Positions 16,563-24,797 of a stretch of 64,000 bases of DNA are shown in pieces (the stretch's first letter is position 1; each line of letters opens with the position of its first letter). Below the pieces are notes generated by a model that saw nothing but the letters and a program-made list of their open reading frames with translations, was not told where the DNA came from and made no database searches. The stretch covers positions 2,232,001 to 2,296,000 of the forward strand of contig NZ_CP046455.1 of NCBI RefSeq assembly GCF_009734425.1, read 5' to 3'. The position numbers and the translations under genes were made by a program. The stretch is from Corynebacterium occultum. Lineage in GTDB: Bacteria > Actinomycetota > Actinomycetes > Mycobacteriales > Mycobacteriaceae.

Positions 16563-18533
16563 TCAGCGACCCCTCTGCTCCGACTCCTGGGGATCTGCCT
16601 GCGGGACTGGGCCCTGGGCCCGGGAACGCAGCATCAAGACCACCGCCCCCACCAGAATCAGGAGGAGGAAAATCCCGCCGAGGATCCACCCCCAGCGGTG
16701 AGCGGAGCGGTCCTGGCCGGGATCCGACTGAGCCGCACCGAGCACATCCACCGGTTCGCTTCCAGCGAAGGTGACCAGGGCCTGTCCCTGCAGCTGGGAC
16801 CATCGTCGAGGTTGTGCCTCAAGCCAGTTCAGGGTCTGATCCAGCAGTTCCGGGGCGGCAGTGGAACCGGCGGCGATGATCATCCGGGAGCCCTCTGCAT
16901 CCCAACTGGTCTGCAGCGAGGCGAAGTCCTTCTCTGCCAGCCGTAGCTCTCCTTCCCCACCGGCCACCTTGAGAACCTCCCCCTCTTTTCGTACCGGCAG
17001 ATCAAGCTCAGTGAAGCGCTGCCCCGTGGTGTCGATGAGCAGAGCTGGGCGCTGCCCTGCGAGGGCTTCTTCCCAGGACACCAGCTCGGGGCGGAGCCGG
17101 GAGCCGGAAAGCGACTGGATCCCGTTGAGGATCCGCACGGTGCGCTGCACCTCAGCCAGGGTGATGTCCGCCAGTGCCACATCCACCCGGGGCAGCAGGG
17201 CCTGGGGCAGTGCCAGGAAACCCACCGACTTCGGGATGTCCACCAGGTCCGTGGAGATCTCACTGGTGCCGTCGATCCGCAACCTAATCGGCTGGGTGTG
17301 GCCACAGTCGACGGTACCCGTGCTCAACACCTCCACATCCAGCTGGCTGAAACGCCCCAGCAGATCACGGGGAATGAGGATGTCTCGGTCGATGATTCCG
17401 CTGTCATCCATCGGGTGCTGGTCCAGGATCGTTTCTCCCACGCGGTAGAGCACCTGCCCCGCATTGGCCTCCGGCAGCGGGGTGTAACTACCCTGCAGCT
17501 TCAGCTCCAGGTCCCCGGGGAAGGAACCCAGCCGGGAACGGTCCAGCCCGATGCTCACCTGGGTGCGTGCCAGACCCTCACCAGCCAGGCGATAATTACC
17601 CAGTTCCTGCACGGTGGTGGCGGCCGGGGCCAGATCCGGCGCCTCCACCAGATTCTCCACCGTGGCGTTCTCCTCATCCGCCAGCTCAAGCAGCTCTGTG
17701 CTGAGCAGACGGGCCTGATCCAGCAGCGCCAGGTCCTCACCCGCTAAACGCAGATGGACACCTTCCGCACCGGACTGCCCCACCGAAACCTCGGGTTTGT
17801 CCTCAGCGATGATCACGATCTGCCGCTCAAAGTCCCCGGCCAGCGCCGACGGCTGTGCGCTACCCGCGGGCAGGGCAAGCACCTCAATTTCAGGGGCCTG
17901 GGAGCGGTAGCGCTGGCTCATTGCGGTGGTCACCTCGAAAGCCGCGGCAGCTTCCGCCTCATCAGGTTCCGCGGGCAGGTAGATGCTCAGTTTCTCCATC
18001 ACCTGGGGCAGGAAATCCGCCACCGACTCCGGGTGACGGGTCTGGCCGAAAAATTCCACCGTGGCATCCCGCAACTGCGGCTGGAAGAGGCCATCATCCC
18101 AGGTGCACCAGTCTTCGATGAGCGGATCCAGGAAGCTGCGCACCTGGATGCTCGCCACTCCCTGATCCACGGGAACCCCGGCGATCGGCAGTTCCACAGT
18201 CACGGAACCGGGATCATCCTCATCCGCACGATCCAGGTCAAGTTCCTGGATCCCCAGTAGTTCTCCTTCGGCGTAGACCTCAATACGTCCACCGGAATAC
18301 TCGGCCGGGATCTGGAATTGGCCGTTGAGCACTACCGGACTGGTTCCCTCGGGGACCGGAATCACCAGCTCCACGGTGGCGATCCTGCCCGGAAAGTCCG
18401 CGATCTCCCCCAACCCCAGGCTGTTGAAGGACAGGGTGGGGTCGGTGACTGCCGTGGCGGTGGGGGCGAGCGGAAGACTCAACCCGGCAATCACACCCAG
18501 GGCAGTTAAACTCAGAAATTTGGGACGCGGCAT
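16563..18533 (-). CDS. BcsB-like extracytoplasmic polysaccharide-export subunit
   Basis: A 656-residue exported protein. Its signal peptide is MPRPKFLSLTALGVIAGLSL..., the ectodomain is mostly beta-rich, and a single C-terminal helix (GWILGGIFLLLILVGAVVLML) anchors it before a short charged tail. The block DWCTWDDGLFQPQLRDATVE, then HPESVADFLPQVMEKLSIYLP, fits the BcsB/cellulose-synthase-regulator family, whose members bind the glucan chain outside the membrane and contact BcsA. The ATG at 18533 has GGGAGAA before it; the longer frame to 18599 has no signal peptide at its start. It is the first gene of a four-gene operon and probably guides the chain through the cell wall. The polymer is unknown. 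Confidence 0.78.
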   Translation of the reverse strand: MPRPKFLSLTALGVIAGLSLPLAPTATAVTDPTLSFNSLGLGEIADFPGRIATVELVIPVPEGTSPVVLNGQFQIPAEYSGGRIEVYAEGELLGIQELDLDRADEDDPGSVTVELPIAGVPVDQGVASIQVRSFLDPLIEDWCTWDDGLFQPQLRDATVEFFGQTRHPESVADFLPQVMEKLSIYLPAEPDEAEAAAAFEVTTAMSQRYRSQAPEIEVLALPAGSAQPSALAGDFERQIVIIAEDKPEVSVGQSGAEGVHLRLAGEDLALLDQARLLSTELLELADEENATVENLVEAPDLAPAATTVQELGNYRLAGEGLARTQVSIGLDRSRLGSFPGDLELKLQGSYTPLPEANAGQVLYRVGETILDQHPMDDSGIIDRDILIPRDLLGRFSQLDVEVLSTGTVDCGHTQPIRLRIDGTSEISTDLVDIPKSVGFLALPQALLPRVDVALADITLAEVQRTVRILNGIQSLSGSRLRPELVSWEEALAGQRPALLIDTTGQRFTELDLPVRKEGEVLKVAGGEGELRLAEKDFASLQTSWDAEGSRMIIAAGSTAAPELLDQTLNWLEAQPRRWSQLQGQALVTFAGSEPVDVLGAAQSDPGQDRSAHRWGWILGGIFLLLILVGAVVLMLRSRAQGPVPQADPQESEQRGR

Positions 18534-18775
18534 GGCAGATTCTCCCGGGGAGTGGCTGTTAGTACGGTGCCGCCACCAAGCCAGATCTACTTCCCGCAAT
18601 CACCACCAGAAGCTGATCTGCCCCGCAACAGGCGGACATAATCGGAAACAGATCCCATTTTGCCAGCCAGGGCACCTGAGGGCGAACGCACGGGGCTATC
18701 AGCACCCTCATATCCCCCCATAAATAACTTCCCAGGCGACTTTCAGTGCCGCAGCTCCGCGCCGCGAAGCACACC

Positions 18776-20008
18776 TCAGTGGGCAGCTGGAACCGGGATC
18801 CCCACCACCGGTGAACTGCCCACCGCGGCGGGTTGCTTCGGTGGGCGCAGGCCACTGGCCAGCACGGCGCCCACCACCGCCACCACGCAGAACAGCAGGA
18901 AGGGGCCGGTCTGTGTGAATCCGAGAGCGATGACCATGCCGGTCAGGGTGGGGCCGAGGATGCCGCCGAGGCGGCCCGCCCCCAGGGCCCAACCGACGCC
19001 TGCCACCCGGGCGGCTTCCGGGTAGGCGGCGGTGGCCCAGCTGTTGATCAGGGTCTGGGTACCCACCGCCCCATAACCGGCCAGCGCAGCGCAGAGCAAC
19101 AGCGTGGATTCGCCGCGGAGGAAAGCAAAGGCGCCGACCGCCACCGCCCCGAGGAGGAAGGAGGCGGCCACCACCGGCCGGGAGCCGAAACGGTCCGCCA
19201 GCCAACCTGCCAGGACCCCACCGACAATGGCACCCAGGTTGAAGGTCAGCAGGAACACCAGGGAGGAGGTCACCCCGTGACCATTTTCCCGCATCAGCGC
19301 CGGCAGCCAGGTATTCGCGCCATAGACGAAGAGCATGGCGCAGAAGGCCAGCGCCCAGAACAGCAGGGTGACCACCCGCCAACCCGGGGCGAAGAGCGGT
19401 GCCAGTGCCTGCATCGCGCCACCCAGCTCGGTTGGGGTGCTCTTTTCCCGCGGCAGCCAGAACAGGATCGCCGGCAGGATGGTGATCAGGGGCAGGGCAC
19501 CCATCAGGTAGACGGCATGCCAGCTGAAGTTGGGGATGAGCACCATGCCGGCGAGAGCGGCAGCGACACCACCCAGTGGGAAACCGGACTGCATGATCAC
19601 GTAGACCAGGTTGCGGCGTCCCGCTGGAGCGGCCTGCTGGGTGATTGCCGCGGCGATCGGCAGCGTGGCACCCAGTCCCAGGCCGGAGAGGAAACGCAGC
19701 GCCAGGAACCAGCCCGGACCGGGTGCCAGGGCGCAGGCCGCCATGAAGATGGAGAACCAGGTGACACAGGCCGCCAGCACGGTGTTCCGGGACCAGCGGC
19801 TGGTCAATGCCCCGGCACTGATGGAACCGAGCAGCATGCCGATCAGGGGTGCGGAACCCAGCAGTCCCGCCTGGGTGGCACTGATCCCCCATTCCGCGCG
19901 CAGTTCACTGAGGGTGGTGCCATAGGCGACCAGGTCATAACCGTCAAAGGCCACTGCGGCACCGCAGATCAGCACGGTGCGCCACAGGGCGGGGTTGTCG
20001 GTGCTCAA
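18776..20008 (-). CDS. MFS transporter, probable siderophore exporter
   Basis: A 410-residue major facilitator with twelve predicted helices. FDGYDLVAYGTTLSELRAEWG at residues 22-42 is typical of the aromatic-acid/H+ symporter (AAHS) branch. GALTSRWSRN and GWLADRFGSRPV are the two loop 2-3 and 8-9 signatures. Its ATG overlaps the thioesterase stop (ATGA), placing it last in the siderophore operon. By position it probably exports the finished catecholate or a precursor, although AAHS relatives import small aromatic acids, so uptake of a dihydroxybenzoate-like acid is a second option. Confidence 0.8.
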   Translation of the reverse strand: MSTDNPALWRTVLICGAAVAFDGYDLVAYGTTLSELRAEWGISATQAGLLGSAPLIGMLLGSISAGALTSRWSRNTVLAACVTWFSIFMAACALAPGPGWFLALRFLSGLGLGATLPIAAAITQQAAPAGRRNLVYVIMQSGFPLGGVAAALAGMVLIPNFSWHAVYLMGALPLITILPAILFWLPREKSTPTELGGAMQALAPLFAPGWRVVTLLFWALAFCAMLFVYGANTWLPALMRENGHGVTSSLVFLLTFNLGAIVGGVLAGWLADRFGSRPVVAASFLLGAVAVGAFAFLRGESTLLLCAALAGYGAVGTQTLINSWATAAYPEAARVAGVGWALGAGRLGGILGPTLTGMVIALGFTQTGPFLLFCVVAVVGAVLASGLRPPKQPAAVGSSPVVGIPVPAAH

Positions 20009-20715
20009 GATTTCTCCTCCAGGAGCTCAATGAATAGTTGGGGGTTGTGGCGCAATGCGTCATGGTCACCGTTGAGGGTGACCTGGTGGAAAGCTGCGGT
20101 GGTGCGCTCCGCCCAGCCCGCCATGTCGGCGGTGGTGGCGGCCGGATCATGGTCACCGCAGAGGGTGAGGATCGGGGCGTCGATAAGCCCGGTGGCCCCG
20201 CCCTGGGCACCGAGGCGGAGGTCGGCGCGGGCAACCTTGAGGATCAGCTCGGCCAGCTCCGGATGGGCCAGCACCTCCGGTCGGGTGCCACCCAGCCCCA
20301 ACAGCCATTCCTTGAGTTCTTCGTCGGTGGTGGCATCACCGTCCGGGGCTTTGGGGGAGGTTCCCGGCGGGGTGTTATTGCGGGCCGAAAGCACCACCCG
20401 GGCGGGACTCAGATCCAGTCGCTGCAGTCCCAGGGCACTTTCAAAGGCCAGGGTGGCACCGAGGCTGTGCCCCAGGAAGGTGGCCTGCCCCAGGTTGGGG
20501 AGCAGCGCCAGGTGCGCGGTGATCTCCTTGAGCAGTTCCGGTCGGGAGGTGGCGAAGGGTTCCCGGAAGCGGCTTTCCCGGCCCGGGTACTGCACCGCGC
20601 TCACCGCCCGATCCTGAGCAAGGAAGCGGAAGTAGCTGGCTCCGGCACCGGCTGGTGGGAAGCAGATCAGGGGGTTCTCCCCCGCAGAAAGCTCAACTAG
20701 TACAGCTGTGCTCAT
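20005..20715 (-). CDS. Type II thioesterase of the siderophore NRPS
   Basis: A 236-residue alpha/beta hydrolase that removes wrong or stalled acyl groups from carrier domains. ICFPPAGAGASYFRFLA is the family start, FLGHSLGATLAFE holds the nucleophile serine, LTLCGDHDPAAT the acid and LNGDHDALRHNP the histidine. The gene overlaps the NRPS stop and the MFS start by four bases each, so all three are translated together. Length is normal for TEII proteins. Confidence 0.9.
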   Translation of the reverse strand: MSTAVLVELSAGENPLICFPPAGAGASYFRFLAQDRAVSAVQYPGRESRFREPFATSRPELLKEITAHLALLPNLGQATFLGHSLGATLAFESALGLQRLDLSPARVVLSARNNTPPGTSPKAPDGDATTDEELKEWLLGLGGTRPEVLAHPELAELILKVARADLRLGAQGGATGLIDAPILTLCGDHDPAATTADMAGWAERTTAAFHQVTLNGDHDALRHNPQLFIELLEEKS

Positions 20716-23700
20716 ACCAGGACCTCCCCGAGGTAACGCAACTGCGCCGGTGCCACCAGCTGCGGATGGGTGACATCCAGACGATGGACCCTTAACTCAC
20801 CCAGGAAGGGTTCCCAGGCCTGCTCGTCCATGTGCTGGGGGTTGCGTTCGGCCTTGAACATCTCCACCTTCAGGTCGCTGCGGCGGGTGCGGTGAGACTT
20901 CATCAGAGCCGCATTGTGGCCGATCAGCCTGATCACCCGGCGCAGGGTCTGGTCCCCCAGTTGGGCGAAGGCGGATCCCGCCGCGGAGATCCGGGCGATC
21001 ACCCTCTCCAGGTCCAGCTCCTCCCCCGGGTGGGCATCCGTGCCGGCCATGGTGAGAACCCCCTCCAGCAGTTCCCACTCGGTGGGTGCGGGGAGGCTGC
21101 GCCAGAGTTCCGCCGGGTAGGCATCCAGCAGGCAGAGTTTCCGCACCTGCGGGGCCCCGGGAAGTTCCGCCAGCACACAGGAGAGTTCCTGGGCGAGTAC
21201 CCCTCCCACGGACCAACCGACCAGGTCAATCTGCGGATGACCCAGCTCGCACAGGGCCTCCGCAACCTCGGCAGCCTCCTGTGCCAGAGAACTGGCCTGG
21301 GGCCCACCATCCAGGCCCGGAGACTGCACCGCGATCACCCCCCGCACCTGGTCGAGGAAGGGCAGCAGCCCGGTGTAGGACCAACCGAGCCCACCTGCGG
21401 GGTGTAGGCAGATCACCGGCACCCCGGAGGTGTGGGCGCGCAGGCTGAGCAGCCGTGCCAGACCCAGCTGTTCTTCCTGCCCCAGGGCCGCGAGCAGTTC
21501 CCGGGGGCTGTGAGCGGCGAAGACATCGGCGATGCCAACTGTCACCCCGAGCTGTTCACTCAGTGCCACGGCCAGGCTGACCGCAGTGAGCGAGGTGCCG
21601 CCGGCCTCGAAAAAGCGGGTCTCCGGCCCCACCGCCACCCCACCCAAAACCTCCGAGAAGATCTGGCACACCTGTGCTTCTTTTTCATTGCTCGCTTCGC
21701 CGAACTCTGCCCTGATTTCCGCTTCCGGCAGCTGGGAGGTGTCGAGCTTGCCGTTGCGGGTCAGCGGGAATTCCACCAGCTTCACGACGGCCGCGGGAAC
21801 CATGTAGGCAGGCAGCAGCCGGGCACATTCCTCCCGCACCGCCGCCGGGGTGACTTCGCCGGTGACATAGGTGATCAGGGCAGCAGAACCGGCCAGCTGC
21901 TTCAGCAGGGTGACCGCACCGCTGACACCCCGGGTTCCGGCGGCTGCCGCGCTGACCTCACCAAGGTCGAGGCGTTGGCCGCGCAGCTTCACCTGACCGT
22001 CACGACGACCGTGGAAGAGCAGGGTGCCCACCGGGGTCCAGGAGACCAGGTCACCGGAATCATAGAGGCGGCCACCAGCCACATAGGGATCCGCCCGAAA
22101 TTTCTCGGAGCTGAGCTCCGGTTGCCCCAGGTAACCCAGGCCCACCTGGATTCCGGCGATCATCAGACGGCCCGGGTAGCCGATCGGCTGGGGGTGGTCG
22201 GCATCATCGAGGACGTAGAGGCGGGTGTTGTCCACCGGCCCGCCGATCGGGGTGAGCCCCTCATCCAGCTGGCAGGCATGGGCGGTGACATCAATGGCGG
22301 CTTCCGCCGGACCATAGAGATTATCCAGCTCCACCCCCAGTACCCGGAGGGTGCGGCTGGCCAGCACCGGGTCCAGGGCTTCCCCGGAGGCGATGACCTG
22401 ACGCAGGGCGGGCAGCGCGATCCCCTCAGCCTCAACCACCGCCACGAAGGCGGAGAGTGCGGAGGGCACGAAGTGGGCGACCTCCACCCCGGTCTCGATC
22501 ATCTGCGCGGCCAGAACCCGGGGATCCAGGTGGGAATCCGGGGTGGCCACCGTGATGGGGCAGGCATGGGTCAGCGGCAACAGCAGTTCCCAGACCGAGA
22601 CATCGAAGGAGATCGGTGTCTTCTGGATCAGGGTGGTTGAGGCGTTGATCCCCAGCCGGCGGGTCATCCACGCCAGGCGATTGACGATGGCACGTTGCCC
22701 CACCGCCACCGCCTTCGGGGTTCCGGTGGAGCCGGAGGTGAAGAGCACATAAGCCAGCTCATCCGGACCGGGCCGGACCGGCGCAAAGTCCGCGGGGGCG
22801 GATGCGGTGGTGACATGGACGCGATCCTCGGGCAGTTCAATTCCGGGGAGCTGGCCGGGGAAGGGATCCCCACCATGGATCACCCCCACCGCCCCGGACT
22901 GCTCCAGCATCACGCGGCGACGCTCCTCAGGCAGATCCGGGGAAATGGGGACGAAGGCCGCCCCGGCGCGCACCACCGCCGCAACTGCGATCAGGAGGGC
23001 GGGGCTGCGGTGGAGGTGCACGGCGATCACCTGGCCGGGGTGTAGTTGCAGCTGGGTGATCAACTGCGCCGCCAGGCCATCCACCTGGTGGTCGTAGTCG
23101 GCCCGGTTGAGCTGTTGTTCCCCGAAGTAAAGTGCGGTGGCCTGGGGATCGAGGTGCTGCCGGGCGCTGTCGATCAGGCCTGCCAGGACCTCGGTTTCTA
23201 ATTCCCGGGTGGTGTCATTGAAACCCTCAATCAGGGTTTCCTGTTCGGTTTCCGTGACCATGGGAAGCTCGTCGAGGTTGAGTTCAGCACCCTGGGCCAC
23301 GACCCGGGCGAGGAGATCTGCCAGGCGGGTGGCGTGGGCGGAAAGTTCTTCCGCCGGGTAGCCGGAGGTGGCCAGCAGCTGCACCATCAGTCCCCCGTCT
23401 GCCAGCATCTGGTAGATGATCTCCACATCACCGACCGGGCCGACCGCAATGGACTGCAGGGTGGCTTGGGCCTGGGCGAAGGGGAAGATCACGGAGAAGG
23501 GCCGGATATTCACGTCCGCTCCCCAGAGCCGGGTGTCCGGATCGGCGATCCGCAGGTCCCGGCGGAGCCATTCACTGCGGTAGGCGCCGTGGGCTTTGAC
23601 CTTGGCCATGGCTGCGGCGGTGTCCCGGGCCTGCTGTGCCAGGGTGCGTCCGCGGGGGCATTCCAGCCTCAGGGGCAGCACATTGGCCTGCGGTGTCAGT

Positions 23701-24524
23701 GCCACCCTGGCCCCCATGGGACGGTTGAGCATCGGAAAGCCGAGGGTGTAGTCTTCACTGCCGCTGAGTCGGGCACCGTAGACGGCGGTCAGGGCGGTGA
23801 GCAGGTCAGCTTCGGAAAGAGTGAGTTCCCGGGCGAGTGCCCGCAGTCCACGGCGTACCTCCGGGGAGACGGAGGCCAGGCCATGGGCGCGGGCATTTTC
23901 CTTTCCGGTGGCGGGGCGCAGGGCAGGTGGATTGGTGCTTAGGGGTTGGGTTGCCCAGAATTGGCGGTCGGCGGTGAAACCCTCGGAAGCCTCGTATTCT
24001 GCGGCGAGGGTGAGGGCGGTGTGATGTTCTGCGAAGGGAGGATCGCTCACTTCGCCCCGGGTGTAGGATTCGGCGATCCAGCGGATCAGGGCATGAATGG
24101 CGAAACCGTCCCCGATCACATGGTGGATCCGGGTCAGCCAGAGGATCTTCCCCGCCTGCCGGATCAGGTGGTTGCCGGCCAGGGTCCTGCCCTTGAGGGG
24201 GCCGGTGAGCTCGATGGCGGATTCCGCCCAGGTGACCGGGTCAGTGTCCACGGGAAGGTCCAGGACCTCCACCTCGAAGTGGTGGGGATGGGGCACCTTC
24301 CGGGGTTGTCCGTCCTCATCGAGGATGTACTCGGATTGGAAGGCTGCAAGCTGGTTGAAGCAGGTGGTGATGGTGGCGGCCAGGTGGTCGAGGTCCACTT
24401 CACCGGTGAAGTTGAGCAGCTCCGCACACTGGTACTGGCTGGATTCCGGTTCCGCCAGGTGGCCATAGAGCACCGCTGTCTGTCCCGGGGTCAGGGTGGC
24501 GTCCGCAGTCAGGGTCGGGGACAT
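20712..24524 (-). CDS. EntF-type siderophore synthetase (C-A-T-TE), predicted serine module
   Basis: A 1270-residue single-module nonribosomal peptide synthetase. Condensation domain (about 1-430): active-site HHVIGDG. Adenylation domain (about 440-940): YVLFTSGSTGTPK, NLYGPAEAAIDVT and NGKLDTSQLP. Reading the specificity pocket by eye (FDVSVW, AHFVPS, VIASGE, NLYG, AAID) gives D-V-W-H-I-S-L-I, close to serine codes. Carrier domain: FFEAGGTSL with the phosphopantetheine serine. Thioesterase: GWSVGG. Length and order match EntF, so it should join an aryl acid to serine and release a cyclic or linear ester oligomer. The ATG at 24524 follows the carrier-protein stop by two bases and has an AGGG site; a start at 24560 would overlap that gene. 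No MbtH-like gene is seen. Confidence 0.93.
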   Translation of the reverse strand: MSPTLTADATLTPGQTAVLYGHLAEPESSQYQCAELLNFTGEVDLDHLAATITTCFNQLAAFQSEYILDEDGQPRKVPHPHHFEVEVLDLPVDTDPVTWAESAIELTGPLKGRTLAGNHLIRQAGKILWLTRIHHVIGDGFAIHALIRWIAESYTRGEVSDPPFAEHHTALTLAAEYEASEGFTADRQFWATQPLSTNPPALRPATGKENARAHGLASVSPEVRRGLRALARELTLSEADLLTALTAVYGARLSGSEDYTLGFPMLNRPMGARVALTPQANVLPLRLECPRGRTLAQQARDTAAAMAKVKAHGAYRSEWLRRDLRIADPDTRLWGADVNIRPFSVIFPFAQAQATLQSIAVGPVGDVEIIYQMLADGGLMVQLLATSGYPAEELSAHATRLADLLARVVAQGAELNLDELPMVTETEQETLIEGFNDTTRELETEVLAGLIDSARQHLDPQATALYFGEQQLNRADYDHQVDGLAAQLITQLQLHPGQVIAVHLHRSPALLIAVAAVVRAGAAFVPISPDLPEERRRVMLEQSGAVGVIHGGDPFPGQLPGIELPEDRVHVTTASAPADFAPVRPGPDELAYVLFTSGSTGTPKAVAVGQRAIVNRLAWMTRRLGINASTTLIQKTPISFDVSVWELLLPLTHACPITVATPDSHLDPRVLAAQMIETGVEVAHFVPSALSAFVAVVEAEGIALPALRQVIASGEALDPVLASRTLRVLGVELDNLYGPAEAAIDVTAHACQLDEGLTPIGGPVDNTRLYVLDDADHPQPIGYPGRLMIAGIQVGLGYLGQPELSSEKFRADPYVAGGRLYDSGDLVSWTPVGTLLFHGRRDGQVKLRGQRLDLGEVSAAAAGTRGVSGAVTLLKQLAGSAALITYVTGEVTPAAVREECARLLPAYMVPAAVVKLVEFPLTRNGKLDTSQLPEAEIRAEFGEASNEKEAQVCQIFSEVLGGVAVGPETRFFEAGGTSLTAVSLAVALSEQLGVTVGIADVFAAHSPRELLAALGQEEQLGLARLLSLRAHTSGVPVICLHPAGGLGWSYTGLLPFLDQVRGVIAVQSPGLDGGPQASSLAQEAAEVAEALCELGHPQIDLVGWSVGGVLAQELSCVLAELPGAPQVRKLCLLDAYPAELWRSLPAPTEWELLEGVLTMAGTDAHPGEELDLERVIARISAAGSAFAQLGDQTLRRVIRLIGHNAALMKSHRTRRSDLKVEMFKAERNPQHMDEQAWEPFLGELRVHRLDVTHPQLVAPAQLRYLGEVLV

Positions 24525-24526
24525 TC

Positions 24527-24754
24527 TCAGCCCTGCTCTACGTTGAGGTGTTCCAGCCATTCCCCGAGGGTGCGCAGGGAGAACATCTCGTAGTAATCGA
24601 TCTCCACGCCCGCTGCCCGCCAGTCCTCGACCAGGGTCATCAGACGCAGGGAATCCAGGCCGTGGTCGGCCAGAACGGTGTCCGCGGAGAGGCTTTCCGG
24701 GTTGGTGTCGGTGATGGTGGCGATATCGCCGATGATGCGTGCTTGTTCAATCAT
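24527..24754 (-). CDS. Stand-alone aryl carrier protein
   Basis: A 75-residue carrier protein with DHGLDSLRLMTLVEDW; the S of LDSLR is the expected phosphopantetheine attachment site. It is like the C-terminal domain of EntB/DhbB but lacks the isochorismatase domain. It should hold the activated aryl acid from the AMP ligase and offer it to the condensation domain of the synthetase. AAGGAAG precedes the ATG at good spacing. It lies between the ligase and the synthetase genes. Confidence 0.9.
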   Translation of the reverse strand: MIEQARIIGDIATITDTNPESLSADTVLADHGLDSLRLMTLVEDWRAAGVEIDYYEMFSLRTLGEWLEHLNVEQG

Positions 24755-24797
24755 GGGTGCGCTTCCTTGTGCTTGCTGAATGTTCTGGGGTGGGGGT

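Noticed and set aside
18708..19892. A 394-codon minus-strand frame overlapping the MFS gene
   Set aside because: Out-of-frame shadow rich in Arg, Gly and Pro; the MFS frame has proper helices and signatures.
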